Of a DNA stretch of 57,032 bases, positions 1 to 12,630 are shown piece by piece (position 1 is the stretch's first letter; every line of letters begins with the position of its first letter). The DNA is taken from the NCBI GenBank assembly GCA_030407315.1, contig JALQPE010000417.1:1-57032 (forward strand). The letters run 5' to 3'. The notes below the pieces were generated by a model that had not been told where the DNA came from, ran no database searches, and saw only the letters and a list, made by a program, of their open reading frames with translations. The translations under genes and the position numbers were made by a program. Source of the DNA: Asparagopsis taxiformis (taxonomy: Eukaryota > Rhodophyta > Florideophyceae > Bonnemaisoniales > Bonnemaisoniaceae).

Positions 1-2170
1 AACCGTCCTACCCAGACACCAACCGGGGATATCCCTTATCCCCCCCTCTCAGCCAAAGGCTGCAGTCTTTTGAAGGCAGCCCACTACGTGGTTTTAGGTT
101 CGATCGGATATCCGAGACACTTCCAACGCCTATGCGTATGGTTATGGACACAGGTTCAGGCCCTTCTGTAGTCCAAGAATCAACCTTACCCAAAGGATGG
201 AAGACCTCTGCCGCGCAAACCGGGAACATTCCTCAACTGGCAGACGCCAATGGTAATCCTCTCAGGAAACAGGAAGAATCAAGCTGCTAATACAGCTAGG
301 TCGTAAGGTTCTGGACGCAGAATTCTTTGTAGCACCTAAGCTGGCAGTACCAGTTATCCTGGGAACAAGTATCATGAACTCACATGTAGATGCAATTCGA
401 TGCCGCGCTCAGCGCATTGATGTACACGATGGTGGATCGATCGCCATCCTGCGATGCAAAATGTGAGTAAATTGAACAACTCTTCTTCTTGCTATGTACA
501 GAACCAAACCCTTCGCAGGGTACTGATCTGGACCACCAGTCAAACGGATCCGGCTAGCAAGAGAAATCATCACTATCCCCCTATGAATCAAGTAATCGCA
601 TCGGTTGTCTGTGCTGGGGGGCGGACTAAGCCTCCTCGAGGCGAAGGAAACTACTATTCCACCGACAGCGGATCTCATGCCGAACGGCATTGCTGAAAAT
701 TATTCCTCGTACAGTCTTCACTGTCATTCTCACCAATTTGGTTCGACCGAAAAGATACTCCCGAAGGGGACGGTTGTCGGTATTGCCCGTCGAGCACCCG
801 GCCCAGACGATCAAAAGCTCCCTAGGAGTTATCTCTTCCGGCTCAAACCGTATCATCAGTCTAACCAACCCGATGACGGGAACCAAGGAGAAAGAGAACC
901 GCAATGGCGGAGGATGTATCCTTGGAGCACCTTCAACAACCACAGTGAAGGAGAAAATTATGCGATGCTATCGCAACATGAGTCCATGTGGACGGGTCTC
1001 TTGGAGACATTAAAGCAACCGAGCATCGGATTGATATTGTCGAAGGAAGTCGACCGCCGTCGACAGCAACCATACCGAATGGGACCCTTGAGAAGGGAGC
1101 TAGCAAGTAAGGAGATCATCTCCATGCTAGAAAAAGGAGTCATCGAACCCTCGAACTCTGAGTGGGCTAGCCCAGTGGTCCTGTTACCCAAGAAGGATGG
1201 TAAATTACGCTTCTGCGTTGACTACCGACGTCTCAACGACATCACCATCTCGGATGCTTATCCGTTACCCCGTATGGACGATTGCATAGACTCCTTAGGA
1301 GGTGCACGCGTGTCACCACGCTTGATTGCAACTCAGGCTAATGGCAAATACCCGTTGCCTCCGAGGATCGGATAAGACGGCTTTCACGTCACCCCTTGGG
1401 ACGTTTCGGTTTAAACGACTGCCCTTCGGGTGAAGAATGCACCAGCCACGTTCCAACGTGCGATTGACATTATCCTAAGCAGCGTACGCTGGCAAACATG
1501 TCTTATCTATCTCGACGACGTCATCGTCTTCTCACGTAGTGAGGAAGACCACCTCCACCAAGTGGACCAGGGCTCACACTGTTGAGGACGGCAGGGTAAC
1601 CTCAAGCTGGCCAAGTGCCACTTCTTCGAAGCAAAGGTAGACTACCTCGGACATGTTGTTATGCCAGGTAAGCTGGCGGTCGCCCAAACTGCGACGGATG
1701 CTATCGCGAAAGCAACTTTCCAACCACCCCCACGCAAATGCGTTCCTCTCCTGGGGAGCTGCGGTGTCTTCCCGCGTTTCGTCAAAGGGTATGCGGATAT
1801 CTCCCACCCCTCAACGCGATGTTGACCAAAGACAAACTACCGAGCTTCGGTTCAAGTCCTCCAACGGCGGAACAACGCCACGCGTTCGATAAACTTAAAG
1901 AATCTCTAGTGCAACCACCGATACTGGCTTTGCCCAGGGTGGGTAAACCCTACATCGTAGATACAGACGCCTCTGCGTATCAGATAGGTGTGCGCTGTTG
2001 CAACAGCAGGATGACGACGACTATCGCCTGTAGGATATTGGTCGCGGACCTTGACCAAACCTGAACGGGGATATTCTCCGACGGAGGAGCGCGAGTGTCT
2101 CGCCGTAGTATGGGCAGTCACTACCCTTAGGCCGTACCCTAGAACAAACGAAGTTCGTGGTGAGGTCCGA
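1..2170 (+). pseudogene. Ty3/gypsy pol remnant: protease, reverse transcriptase, RNase H
   Basis: Broken 5' part of a Ty3/gypsy LTR-retrotransposon polyprotein, already truncated at the window edge. The aspartic protease signature DTGSG is read at 147-161 inside a short open stretch from 132. The RT fingers/palm region is open from about 905 to 1300 (SEWASPVVLLPKKDG, then the LRFCVDYRRLN block at 1200-1240), then is broken by frameshifts near 1310-1440. The catalytic YLDD lies at 1508-1519 in another frame. An RNase H start (IVDTDAS) is readable at about 1950-1980. Several frame changes within 1 kb show decay rather than introns. Order PR-RT-RH followed by integrase is the Ty3/gypsy order. 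Family assignment is secure; the 5' LTR and gag lie outside the window. Confidence 0.85.
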
Positions 2171-2181
2171 TTAATAACGCG

Positions 2182-3651
2182 TTGCGTTGGTTGATGAATA
2201 TCACTGGACCGTCAGGGCGCCTGTGTCGTTGGCGACTCCGTCTGTCAGAGTTTGACTACACCATAGTCTATCGTCCTGGCAGGGTTCATCAGGTACCAGA
2301 CGCGTTATCGCGTGTTGAAACGGAAGGGGTAGACCCCCATCCAGTGGATGACGAAATACCCACGCTCTTCGCGTATGACCTTCACCAGGAAATACCTGTT
2401 ACCGAAGAGATGAACCCGTGGTTCTTTGATGTACTCATCGCGCGAACTTCCGCTGACACCCCCCTGATGGAGGAAAACCAAGCTGTCATGACGACACATC
2501 CTCAGACAGAAGGTTCCGAACCAATCACACTCAACGAGTGGATCAAGGAGCAACGCTCTGATGACTTTTGTCAACAAGTATTGACAAGTCAGAAGTCTGA
2601 CACTGTCTTCTTCGAAGATGACAAAGGTGTCTTGCGACGTAAATCCACCCTTGACAATTCCCACCAAGTGGTTGTACCAAGAACACTCAGGCCCCGCCTG
2701 TTGAAGATGTGTCATCACGATGTACTCGCGGGTCACCCCGGACAAAACCGTATGTATGAGACCATGCGTCTCTCGTACTACTGGCCGGCCATGGCCGCGG
2801 ATATCACCGCTACGGTTGAACGTTGTCAGGCTTGCGCCAGGAACCGACTCAAGTTGCGTAGGCACGCTAATACCTTGAAACTATTCCCAGCTTCAGCACC
2901 GCTGGAAGAAGTCTCTATAGACTTACTAGGCCCTCTGCCTAAAACAAAGAAGGGTAACCTTCACCTCTTAATAATTACCTGTCGCTTCACGAAGCTTACA
3001 CAGGTTGTACCATTACGCAGTATCACTGCTTACCATGTGGCTGTCGCCTTCTGCACCCACTGGATTTTCAAGTACGGTCCCCCTAGGACGTTGCTCTCCG
3101 ATAACGGACCTCAGTTTGCTTCCAAACTTTTCCAGGCTGTTTGCCTGCAACTTGGAACAAAGAACTTGTTCACAACAACCTATCACCCACAGACCAACGG
3201 TCAGGTGGAACGGTATAACCGTACGTTGTTGAACATGTTACGCAACTACGTAAACGAAAACCAGAATGACTGGGACGTGTACGCACCAGCGTTGACGTAC
3301 GCATACAATACGCACGTGCATCGCACGACAGGGACGACACCCTTTGACCTTATCCTAAGTAGACCACCACCCCCTTATTCCCTTCATCACTCGACAAGAA
3401 CACGGCAAAAACCGGACGCTTTCTTGAAACAGGACTTCCTGCAACGGATTGCTCAAGCAATTGAGAAGGCCGGTCAAAGGCTACACGCCACGCAAGCGCG
3501 TTATAAGCGAGACTTTGACCGGAGAGTCCGGAAGGCCAAACGACTCCTCCAGGAGGGCGACTACGTCTACCTCGACAACCCTGAGGTACGGGAACGAAAA
3601 CAAGTTAACGCCACTAGCGCAAGGACCTTTCAAGGTCGTGAAAGCCGGTAG
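2182..3651 (+). pseudogene. Ty3/gypsy pol remnant: RNase H tail and integrase
   Basis: Longest open piece of the gypsy pol, continuing from the broken RT. It begins with the RNase H tail (FDYTIVYRPGRVHQVPDALS), followed by an HHCC zinc-binding integrase domain (HHDVLAGHPG ... CQACARN) at about 2710-2845. The DDE core has D247 (IDLLGP, codon 2920), D307 (SDNGPQF, codon 3100) and E343 (GQVERYN, codon 3208); D-59-D-35-E is the expected spacing. All catalytic residues are present although the flanking frames are broken, so decay is probably recent. It runs into a frameshift near 3595, where the same protein continues in the next frame. There is no ATG at 2182; the open frame is a segment, not a separate gene. 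Confidence 0.9.
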
Positions 3652-4579
3652 GCGAACCGTTCACATAGAACGGGATGGACTTGTCGAACAAGTTAGCCAC
3701 GACCGCGTGACGTATGCGCCACAACCTGAACAGGAAACACCGCACTCACGGTTAACTTCTAACGGAGCATCCGCACCTGCGGTGGGAACCGACGACCAAA
3801 CCGCCAACACGGTGCCGAGTATGGCGGAAGAGTGCCTACATCGTGATGCATCAAGCCCGCCGCGCGTACCTCTTCCAACCGAACAACCCCCAGGTCACCC
3901 TGTAACCAAGCCTTTGTCATCCCGCTCCGCGGTTGAGGGTGAACCTTTAACCGACATACCGAGTATCGGTCCGAGACGAACCGTCTTTAAGGAGGGGGCC
4001 CAGGCCGATATTCATCGTCAGGATAATGCTGCTTCACAGCCGATGTCCACTCAATTTGACCTCCCCGAGGATGAAACTCTTGACACAATGCAGGAACCTG
4101 CTTCCCAAGACGCCAACAAGATGTTCTCCCGGCTACGCCGATCAACCCAGAAGGAACCAACCGGAACAAGCCCGAAGAAGAATAGTCGCCCTCGACAAAG
4201 AGGAATAAGCCGGCAGCACGGCATGGAAATATCCCAAGAAGCCACTTCGGCTGAGCCGCTTAACCCTACGGGTGACACGGCTAACACCGGAAGAAGACGA
4301 CGCTCGTCGAGTCAAGATGTTCCAACCGAACAGGGAGCTATCTCCCAGAACCTGGAACCACCTGAGGAACAGGAATTCGCCATAGACGACTTGATCGACC
4401 ATGTCGTCGACGACGATAATGAGGAGTGGTTCCTCGTAAGGTGGTACGGATACCGTGACCCCACGTGGACGCAACGGCACAACGTGCCTGACGAACAAAT
4501 CTCCCGATACTTCCGTAAGCCGACCCGCCAAGCGGCTAAGAAAACGTCTAAAAGACGAACGGCTAAGAAGCACCGATAA
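3449..4579 (+). pseudogene. Ty3/gypsy pol 3' end with chromodomain
   Basis: The C-terminal part of the gypsy pol in the frame after the shift near 3595. It starts functionally with a GPF/Y-like integrase tail (LTPLAQGPFKVVKAG at about 3605-3650). A long low-complexity acidic/Pro-rich linker follows, then a chromodomain at about 4375-4530 (FAIDDLIDHVVDDDNEEW, then FLVRWYGY and TWTQR). The end is very basic (KKTSKRRTAKKHR). A chromodomain on the integrase is the mark of chromoviruses, where it is thought to steer insertion to modified chromatin. The stop is at 4577-4579. The chromodomain call rests on the W..Y aromatic pattern and its position, and is fairly sure. Confidence 0.85.
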
Positions 4580-4912
4580 GTGAAGATATAGGGTTGCCCC
4601 ACAGCTAGGCTGATTGTACGCAGAAGCGTCAAGTAGAACGGCTAGTGGTTGCAGCGTCACTGCGGGGGAGCACGAAGAAGAGATGGTAAGGTACCACGAG
4701 AAGCACCCGGTGGGTTGGCCAAACACCAAACACCGGACTCGGTAGAAGTATGAAGCCAACTGGCCAAAGAAAAATTCCACAAAAACAAAAACATTCCAAC
4801 CTTTTAATGGTAAAACATGATCAAGCCGCACACGGCGCATGGATGAACGATCTAACCTGAAGACAAGACGCAAATGCGTATAAGAAGATAACCCGGTTAG
4901 GGAAGGAAGACG
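4580..4912. other. Intergenic gap between converging genes
   Basis: About 330 bases between the end of the gypsy pol (+) and the end of the minus-strand gene. I see no open frame with family features, no clear repeat and no recognisable terminator. Confidence 0.5.
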
Positions 4913-7900
4913 TTAACGACGGAAGTTGTCGGAAGGACGAGGACGCTGATGCGAAGGATAGGATGGGGATGGCCTCAAGGACCGGTTGGTCGGATGCTGA
5001 GCCGTGGATCGGCGAGTGTCACGAGGACGCACACGGCCAGAATCCCTATGGGAAGTAGGCAACCGAGCCGGAGGGCGATGTCGAGACGCAGCTGGAGCTG
5101 AGGGAACCGGTGCCATCGGAGATGGAATATCCACATCGTCGGACACCGAAGGTGAATCCGCCCTGGGCGGGTCAGGCGTATCAACAAGCTGTAGCAGCGG
5201 CGTATCAACATCAACCGGCATGGGAGCGCCTAGCGCGAACATTTCGACCATCATCTCGACCAGAGGGTGACCTATCCCGGCGACGTCCGGAAGTCCCTCC
5301 TTGAGGTTGAAGACTGGCTGGGGTTCCCAGGGCGCTAGGCGTATCCCTTCCTCGCTCATGCGGTATACGACGCCGCGCCAAGCGCAACTCCTCTTCCAAT
5401 TCCTGGACTCGTGTCTGCAGTTCGTCAAACACCTTCTGCCTCGCAGCTGCATCTTGCTCCCATCGAGAGTTCTTCTCTTCCGCTAAGCGGCGACCCGCAC
5501 GTTCCGCACGATAGCGCGTTTCGGCAGCATCTCGTCGCTCGCGACTAGCCTTGTACCGGGTACCCACGTGATACACGTCATTGCCAAGGTATTCAACGCT
5601 CCACGAACGGGGTAACCGCTAGCCCGCGGAGGGAATACCGACGAAAGTTGGCCATCACCAAGAGTCTCCGCCAATTCGCGCACCTTCGTAACCGAGAACA
5701 GCTCCGCTGAAGTTAAAAGGGACCCAAGTACATCCGCAGGAGCGGTAGAACGACCGGCCTGGCCGTCACGATCCACGGACTGACCCGATCGACGATCGGG
5801 CGACAGAAACGGAGCTTCCGAAGGAGACGAAGAGCCCTGACGGGTCGGTTGTGCCAAGCCCCGCGGGACTGGCGGATGAACACTTGATTGTGGAACCCCA
5901 GGTTCGTAAGGAGCGGGCGCGACTGGCACAGTCGGGTGAGGCGAGAAGCCGGGATCAGCGTGTCGATATCCAGCCGGAGTAGAACGCCCAGGGCGCGGTA
6001 CATGCATCTCCCGTTCGGGCTTGTATAAGTAATCCTCCAAATCTCCGTCGGAGTAACTTGCAGGCTCTTCCGCGTAATAACCGTCATCGGCGAACTCGCC
6101 ATCGCGACGGAAAGGAGGCGTCTCCACCACCACCCCATCTCGGGTAGAATACGCTGTCAGCTTAGCCGGCTTGAACGGGAGACTCGGATGCGAGTACGGA
6201 ATGATCTTCTCCGGCGACACGCCTTCTATCGCACAAGAAATCTCCTCGATACCTTCGGTGGTCTTGTAGGAAGCCTCGAGGAGGTCGACAATGACCTTCG
6301 CATCCACGCTACGCGTTCTCGGTACAACCGGTGATAACGGTACCTCATGGAAAGCCTTCCAGGTAGTGACGGCCGACGCAGCCAAGTGCTTGGTTAATAC
6401 CGGAATGAATCCCCTCGTCTCCACGAGACGCGCCATCTCCAACCCAATAAGGAGTTCACGCTCCAGAAGGACGTAGTCCAGGAACCGAGACTTCACCCAA
6501 GGACGGGGATCGGCTTCGACCACACTGTGGAAGTACAGCATCGCTGGTGTATCCCCAATAGGCAAGCATAAGGGCGGCGAGTTCTCGCCTTCCCAGCGGG
6601 AATCTTCAAGTGTCGCGTTCAACTCCGCTGTCGGCACAGCCAAGTTCGCCGTCCGGTTATTGATGTTGCGGTTCGCGCGATAACCGAACACTCGGTAGTC
6701 AAGTGACGACACTTGCAAGCTTGTGGACCGAGTTAGGTATCGAGCGTGTACACGCATATAACATTCCAACATACCGGTATCCGGGCGGGGTGGATACGCA
6801 AACCACCTTGACCTAGTGATAGGTAAATCCGGAATACTTCCCTGGTTCGAATGAGGCTCGAACAGCCGACGGGTCATCCGCTCAACATACAAGGCATCGC
6901 CTGGGTGAAGAAGAAAAGTGCGGTCACACTGCAAAGTGTGAGGAACACGAAAATGCCGCATCGGCCGACAAGAAGGAAGTTGAGCGTAAGCTGACCAGCT
7001 GTTTGGCAGCGCATGGGGATTACGGCGTTTGACGCCTACCATCAGACGAAGATCTCGACGTAAGTCGGTGTGGTTCTCGTTCACGAACTCCCGGAGGGGT
7101 AGACGGGCGAAGGGATAGTACTCCCAAGGAGCTCGCAAATACCTTGCAAAAGGCAACTCGTGTGAGTCGAAGACCATGAGTTCCGAGGCATTCGAAGGAT
7201 AAAATTCGCCCTCGCGACGCCAGTCGGCGGAAGGAGCCGGTACCCTTTTTGGGGAAGAGTAAGTCGGTGCCGCCGAACTCCCCACCGGAACGGAAGATTG
7301 ATATGGATCCACAAGAGGACCTCTACCCAAGCTTGTATCTTGCGGCTGTGCCGTCCCGCTTCCACCATAAGCATACGCCGCTAGCGTTGAGTTGCTGGCC
7401 ACAGCCCCGCGGTTAGCTTCTTCGGTCGCTTGGCGATTACGAGCATCAAGAACAAATTGCCGATTACGGCTGTACAAGTCTTCGTAAGGATTCCTGGACG
7501 CGACCGGCTCAGCCGTAGCGGGCTTCCGCGCATATGGATCCGGATACTCCGAGGGTCGGGGAACGATGGTACGACCTGTGGTGGCAGGAGCGACGGCAGT
7601 CGCGGGGGTCGGAACAGGCTGCGAAGCAGCAGGGGCATCAACAACAATCTCTTCCGGTTCCGGCGTCTGGCGAGGCGAACGGGGAGAACCCTGCTTGTCG
7701 ATTGGCGGCGAACGCGGAGTGTTCCGTTGGACTTCTACTTCTTCTACCTCCGGGCGAGGATCGCTGGCAGACGCAATTGCCTTGGACGGCGCAGCCGGTT
7801 GACTTGACTTGGCCTTGAGAGGCGTCCCCTTCGGCGAGGGTTCCGTGGAACGGCGAGTGGATGACGGCGACGGAGCCTGTGCTTGAACATTCCCTGAAGA

Positions 7901-8089
7901 GGGCAGGACTTGAGAACGGTAGCCGGCGGCTGCGCAGATGATAGCGGCCGATGCCGAAGGGTTTGTTGACGGCGTAGCCGGAGTCGCATTCGCGCGCGAC
8001 GCCTGGTGGCGTGTTGTTGGTCGGCGAGAAGACGCCCGGGTTGAACGAGGAGGCATGTTGCCTTGTGGGCTGTTACCGTGGGCAGCCAT
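4913..8089 (-). pseudogene. Gag-like or antisense-ORF protein, Pro-rich with coiled coil, frameshifted
   Basis: A minus-strand gene facing the gypsy pol tail to tail. The main frame runs from ATG 8089 to 5483 (868 codons): a Ser/Pro/Thr-rich N-terminus (about 1-300), a globular middle (about 300-620) without a motif I know, then a Pro/Arg-rich tail. The protein seems to continue in two other frames (5576-5211 and 5452-4913): a charged heptad-rich coiled coil (RRDAAETRYRAERAG ... VQELEEELRLARRR), then another Pro-rich tail. Two single-base breaks, near 5575 and 5350, would explain this. Composition resembles retrotransposon Gag, but no CCHC knuckle was seen. Its place between pol and a candidate 3' LTR, on the other strand, also fits the antisense ORFs known from some gypsy elements. 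Function unassigned. Confidence 0.5.
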
Positions 8090-8105
8090 GCTGATGATCT
8101 CCCGC

Positions 8106-8115
8106 CCTTATATAC
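8106..8115 (-). promoter_or_regulatory. TATA-like box for the minus-strand gene
   Basis: Read on the minus strand this is GTATATAAGG, only about 20 bases upstream of the first ATG (8089). That spacing would put the transcript start almost at that ATG, so the next in-frame ATG at 8056 (MPPRSTRASS) may be the real start. Confidence 0.4.
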
Positions 8116-8564
8116 ACTCCACTGGAGTTAGTGATCGCCAAAGAAGAAATCAACGGACAAGCCGTACGGTCGCAGCAGGCGTGAGCCTTTTTCTTGAAAC
8201 CCGAAGGGACACCTAAAATACGCAAAGCGGGTGTTACCCTTAACGCAAGAAAGGTCGCGTATCACGCAAGCAAGCTACCGAAAGGTACGGAATTCAAATC
8301 GCCAGGCAGGCGATCGCTTCGCAATCCGGAACGGCGGGATGGAAAACACGGCAGTGCCGGGAAGAGGATGAAGAAACCCGAAGGGTCGTGAGTCAGATGG
8401 ATGAGCGAGGCTCGGGGTGGAACCGTGTGCACGGGTAAATATAACAGCCAATTTTTGGTGCGCAAAATTTTTACCCGGCTGGCCGGCCACGGCGGTGGAA
8501 ATTATTTGGGAATTTAAAATCAACGGATTTTTGGAATTTTAATTGTCGGGGCGACAATTGGCTT

Positions 8565-8577
8565 AGGAGGGGGCGAT
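8565..8577 (+). promoter_or_regulatory. Candidate polypurine tract and start of a 3' LTR
   Basis: AGGAGGGGG (8565-8573) is followed by TGTCATACC from 8577, the arrangement of a polypurine tract before the TG of a 3' LTR. A TATA-like AGTATAAAATG lies downstream at about 8895. A matching 5' LTR is not in the window and the far end is unclear (TGACA at 9503-9507 is one option), so this is tentative. Confidence 0.3.
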
Positions 8578-9582
8578 GTCATACCACGGAGTGGTCTGCC
8601 CTGGTGGGGTCGTGTCGACATCCTATTGGACGACCCCGGTTCGGGAATAACCAATGGAAACAGCCTCGCTGTACCTCAGACCAGTGAGGGAGAGGGACCC
8701 ATTGGGACAACTAAAGACCCCACAAGGGGCAAATTTTAACTAAGCTGACTCAGCTAACTTTACACTGTAACACTAACAGTCGGTGATCTCGCGGGCTCCC
8801 GCAGTCGCCATAATCAGGGATCTGATTGGTGCACATAAGGATATTTATTCCTAACTGTCTACCTACCCTAACTGTTTACAGTAACTTAGTTTAGTATAAA
8901 ATGCCTCTGGATTAGCCAGAGTGCTTAACCTTTAGAGGTAACGTAAACTCACGTGGAATTTACGACTCCACTGAACAGTGTTTGCATCGCTCTTTTCTAT
9001 CCTTCTAGGACGAATTAGCTTTAGCTATACAGCTCGACGGGTTACGTCTTTCGCTCCATCAATACGCACTTCGTGCGTGAGCACCCCCAACCTTCACCCG
9101 GCATTACCGGAAGACCTTTCGTGGTATACACGCCATTGGCGGTTGACGCAAGATTCGCTTGCTCTACCACGCTACCGAAGCTCGGGACACCTGTAGGGTG
9201 GTTTTGCCGCTTTGCGGATTTTCTACCTACTACATGACCCCGTGGTCGCACTCGCTGAAGTGCTGAACGAGTTGACCCAGGAAGAGGAGGACTACCTCGA
9301 ATACCGAGGGGGTTGCCAGCAGGACGACATCGACCACGCGACCGGCTCCGGAACTACAGATAGCCACAAAGACGCGCCCGAGACGACCTACGATCAACAC
9401 ATCGATGTGATGCACAATACCTACACGGATGACCACGCTGCACGTGATGCTTACACGATATTCGATGCGATGACGTCTACTACAAGGAGCGAGGCAGATT
9501 TTTGACACCATAGGGCCTCAGTGAGGACAGCCCTCTGAGATCAGACGACTTCATCCATAAGAAAAACCCGATACCAGCATCT

Positions 9583-11444
9583 ATGAATCCAAAGACCAAA
9601 ACGGATGACAAAGTCGATAAAAGTCCTCGCCAGCAGCATCCCTCGCATCCGCAGATGGGGTTCTACGACCACCCACGACCACCTGAAGAAATCAACACAG
9701 TAATTAACCCACAACAACTTAACCAACAAAACCCTTCGCCACAACTGCTCACGCATTTAAAATCGTCAGGCTCACACCCCATCTGTGACGGAAACAATGA
9801 GTTTGTAATACCAATGAGCATTAACCAGCTCAAAACGACTTACAGATCGTCCCCTCACACGTTCCTTGGAGCCTTGCTAGACACAGGCGCACAAAAGACC
9901 GTCATCGGCGAACGTCAAGCAAAACTATACTGCGAAAATTTTGGAATTCCATTCCGACTATCGCAATCCTGGACGCAATTCAGATTTGCTTCGGCAACAT
10001 CCAAAGCGCTCGGAAAACTCCTCATAGTTATACCAACCCCTGAAGACCACATCCGAGCATCCGTCGACGTCGTGAAAGACGATGTACCTCTCCTACTAGG
10101 ACTCGATATTTTCGACCGTTACGGGTTGCAATTCCTCTCTGTGGAGAATCAACTCGAAAGTGTAACCCAAAAATGGAGACTACCAGTAATACGGTGGAGA
10201 GGACATGCGTACCTACGGTGGACTCCAGACGCGTACAGTGTGAACTACTCACGATCACAACTGTATCGCTTGCACCGCCACCTTCATCACCCAAGCGTTG
10301 ACAAGCTGTATAATCTCTTGCGACGAGCAGACCCGCAAAAACTCACACCAGACACCCGCGCATTGCTACGCGATATAGCAGACAACTGCGACGCGTGCAC
10401 ACGTATCTCCAGCCGGCCAATATCCTTCCGTATCAGAGAAGCCGATAAACTTCGCTTCAACCAGGAACTCATGATGGACATCATGTACCTACCGGATAAA
10501 AAGGGAAAACAAAAACCCGTACTACACATCGTTGATGTTGCGACACGTTTCAGCGCAGCAACGTTTCTGGACCGTGTCGACGTCGGGTCTGTGTGGAGAG
10601 CATTCCTGCGAATCTGGACTACAATGTATGTCGGATACCCTGAGTCGCTACTCACAGACCAAGGATCTGTGTTCGTATCGGCCGAATGGTCGAACGCGTG
10701 TGAAGTGTTCAACATCCAATTACGTCACACCGGCACAGAGAGCCACAATTCCCTCGGCGCGGGAGAAAAGTACCACCACACGCTGCGTACAATTTATCTA
10801 AAAGTGCAACACGAATTCCGGTCAATAGACGACCAGACATTATTATCAATGTCCGTCAAAGCCCTTAATGATACCGTCGGTCCAGACGGCTTGGTACCAT
10901 CACTGCTTTTATTCGGCGTATTACCGAAGTTACCTACCGTGTCACCGCGGGACTTCCCAATACACAAGGAGCGTCTTCGTGCCATGGTGGCTGCAAGAAA
11001 GCATTATGAGCAATTGGTGTCTAAGCGACGTGTCAACCTTGGAATGCTTAAGACAGTACCGCCCTCGGCCGATTATGACATACAACCGGGGGATTATGTC
11101 TATGTGTTCCGTGAAAGGATCAAACAATTCACTGGACCTCACCTCGTCGCCTCCATCGATGGCAAGTCAGTGCGCGTTCACATAGGAGATAACAACGGGC
11201 CGCGACAATTTAATTTATCGCAGGTCAAACCAGCTGACAAAAGGCTTTCTATCAGTGACCACAGCCTCAGTCATAATACAACTCCAGAAGTTGCTAGCGA
11301 TCCGCTATCAGTGTACCACACAGAAGTTATTGAGCCAGGCGATCCACGGGAAACGTTTTTCGATGAAGCAAAGCGTACTGAATTACTTGGACTCATCGAA
11401 AAAGGCACGTTCAAGATCGTCAACAGGGCCGAGGCTACCCCTAA
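9583..11444 (+). pseudogene. Ty1/copia polyprotein, truncated at the start of RT
   Basis: Open for about 620 codons from ATG 9583. A protease motif LLDTGAQKTVIG has its catalytic D at residue 100. An HHCC integrase zinc finger follows (HRHLHHPS ... CDACTR, about 10270-10400). The DDE core has D299 (MMDIMYLP), D359 (LTDQGS) and E395 (GAGEKYHH), spaced 59 and 35. Protease then integrase then RT is the copia order, and the last native residues (EAKRTELLGLIEKGTFKIV) are the start of a copia RT. Homology stops at 11444, where the CGTCTGTG end of element 1 begins; the open frame runs about 40 codons into that element by chance. The rest of RT and RNase H is not found beyond the other end of element 1 or element 2. 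Confidence 0.85.
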
Positions 11445-12205
11445 CGTCTGTGTTCTCGGAAATGGACGCGGACGTCCACAACCTCTAGTACACCTAGTAT
11501 TACTAGGCGGACGTCCATGTTCTCCAGTATTTTTGGATGTCCGCCTAGAACCGGACGTCCATGCGGTCTAGTACGTCTAGTATTACTAGGGCGACATTCA
11601 TTGTTTCTAGTACCACGGATGTCCCCCTCGGGATGGACTTCCGCCATGTCTATGTCCACCTAGGACGGGCGCCGGTTCAGAAATTCAAAAATTTCGAGCC
11701 CAGAAATTTCTGCCGCCGTGCTCGACATGGATGTCCGCATCCATCACGGCGACCACTCTATTTTTCCTTGTCGGTCGACTCCAATTTTGTCTTTAATTTT
11801 TTCATCCTCTCGCTCACACCCCCTTCCAGTTGGTGCTCACCTCCTCCGTACTGTACCTCAAACACCCCAATACCACTCTAGCACGCATTTTTAGCTACCT
11901 ATCCCCGCTTCCACGGTGCACACCTCCATTCCATACCTACTTTCTGCTCTACCGTACAGATTTCGTATAACCAGTCCTCATACTACCTCAGAATAGGGCA
12001 AAAACACCCCCTATCCCCTCGACCATGCTCTCCCCCATCACCTTTGCAACGTATTGTTCTTCAATACCCTCTCTCCTCTACCTTCAACCCCTCTCCTTCG
12101 CCCTCTCCACAAACTTCCCCTGCAGCTTACTCTTCGACCTGCTCCACCCCTCCCTCCCTCACCTGCTCCATGCCCCCACGCCATCCGCATCTTCGATACC
12201 GTATA

Positions 12206-12236
12206 CACCACCACCACCACCACCACCACCACCACC
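12206..12236 (+). repeat. (CAC)n microsatellite
   Basis: About ten CAC units (31 bases). The equivalent position in arm copy 2 (about 35485-35500) has only two or three units, so the run expanded or shrank after the arms were duplicated. Confidence 0.9.
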
Positions 12237-12378
12237 GGCCCACGCTCCCGCTCCCCCGCCGTCTCCCCAGAAACCTCCCCGCTCTGAAACACATATCAAC
12301 CCCCCACTTCGCACCCATCCTCCCACTCCCTTCCCTCCCCAAATACAATAACCCTCTTCTTCTCCATCACATCCCCAC

Positions 12379-12630
12379 TCACCACAGCCAGAACAGACGC
12401 CACCCCCCTTCCCACCTCTTTCTCCTCACTTTCCTAAAACCTCCTCCTCTCGGGGCCTTCAACCGCACCCTCCTACGGTCCCACCTAAACACCTCCTCCG
12501 CCCTCACTACCCCAACACCCCGCAGCGTCTCCCAAATCCCCATAATATGATTGTCGGCACTCCTCTCCGAATCACACTCCATTCTAAACCCGCACTCCGT
12601 ACATTTCCACCTCCCCCTGTACCATCCCAA
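12379..12630 (-). CDS. Possible zinc-binding ORF in arm A (copy 1)
   Basis: On the minus strand of the C/T-rich arm an open frame encodes WKCTECGFRMECDSERSADNH, a Cys-rich stretch loosely like a zinc finger, then an Arg/Trp-rich tail. The same frame is kept in copy 2 (35643-35894). It lacks an ATG at its edge and could be an exon or simply an effect of base composition. No family recognised. Confidence 0.2.
   Translation of the reverse strand: MGWYRGRWKCTECGFRMECDSERSADNHIMGIWETLRGVGVVRAEEVFRWDRRRVRLKAPRGGGFRKVRRKRWEGGWRLFWLW

Larger units (their letters stand above)
8090..9582. other. Non-coding stretch between the retrotransposon remnants
   Basis: About 1.5 kb holding the TATA-like box and the possible 3' LTR start described separately. 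An open stretch at 9212-9505 encodes an acidic peptide (EVLNELTQEEEDYLEY) with a non-ATG start; it could be a 5' fragment of the copia polyprotein that follows, or chance. No other feature seen. Confidence 0.4.

Noticed and set aside
12044..12550. 168-codon Pro/His-rich plus-strand frame in arm A
   Set aside because: Composition follows from C/T-rich sequence and a CAC run; the frame is altered in copy 2.
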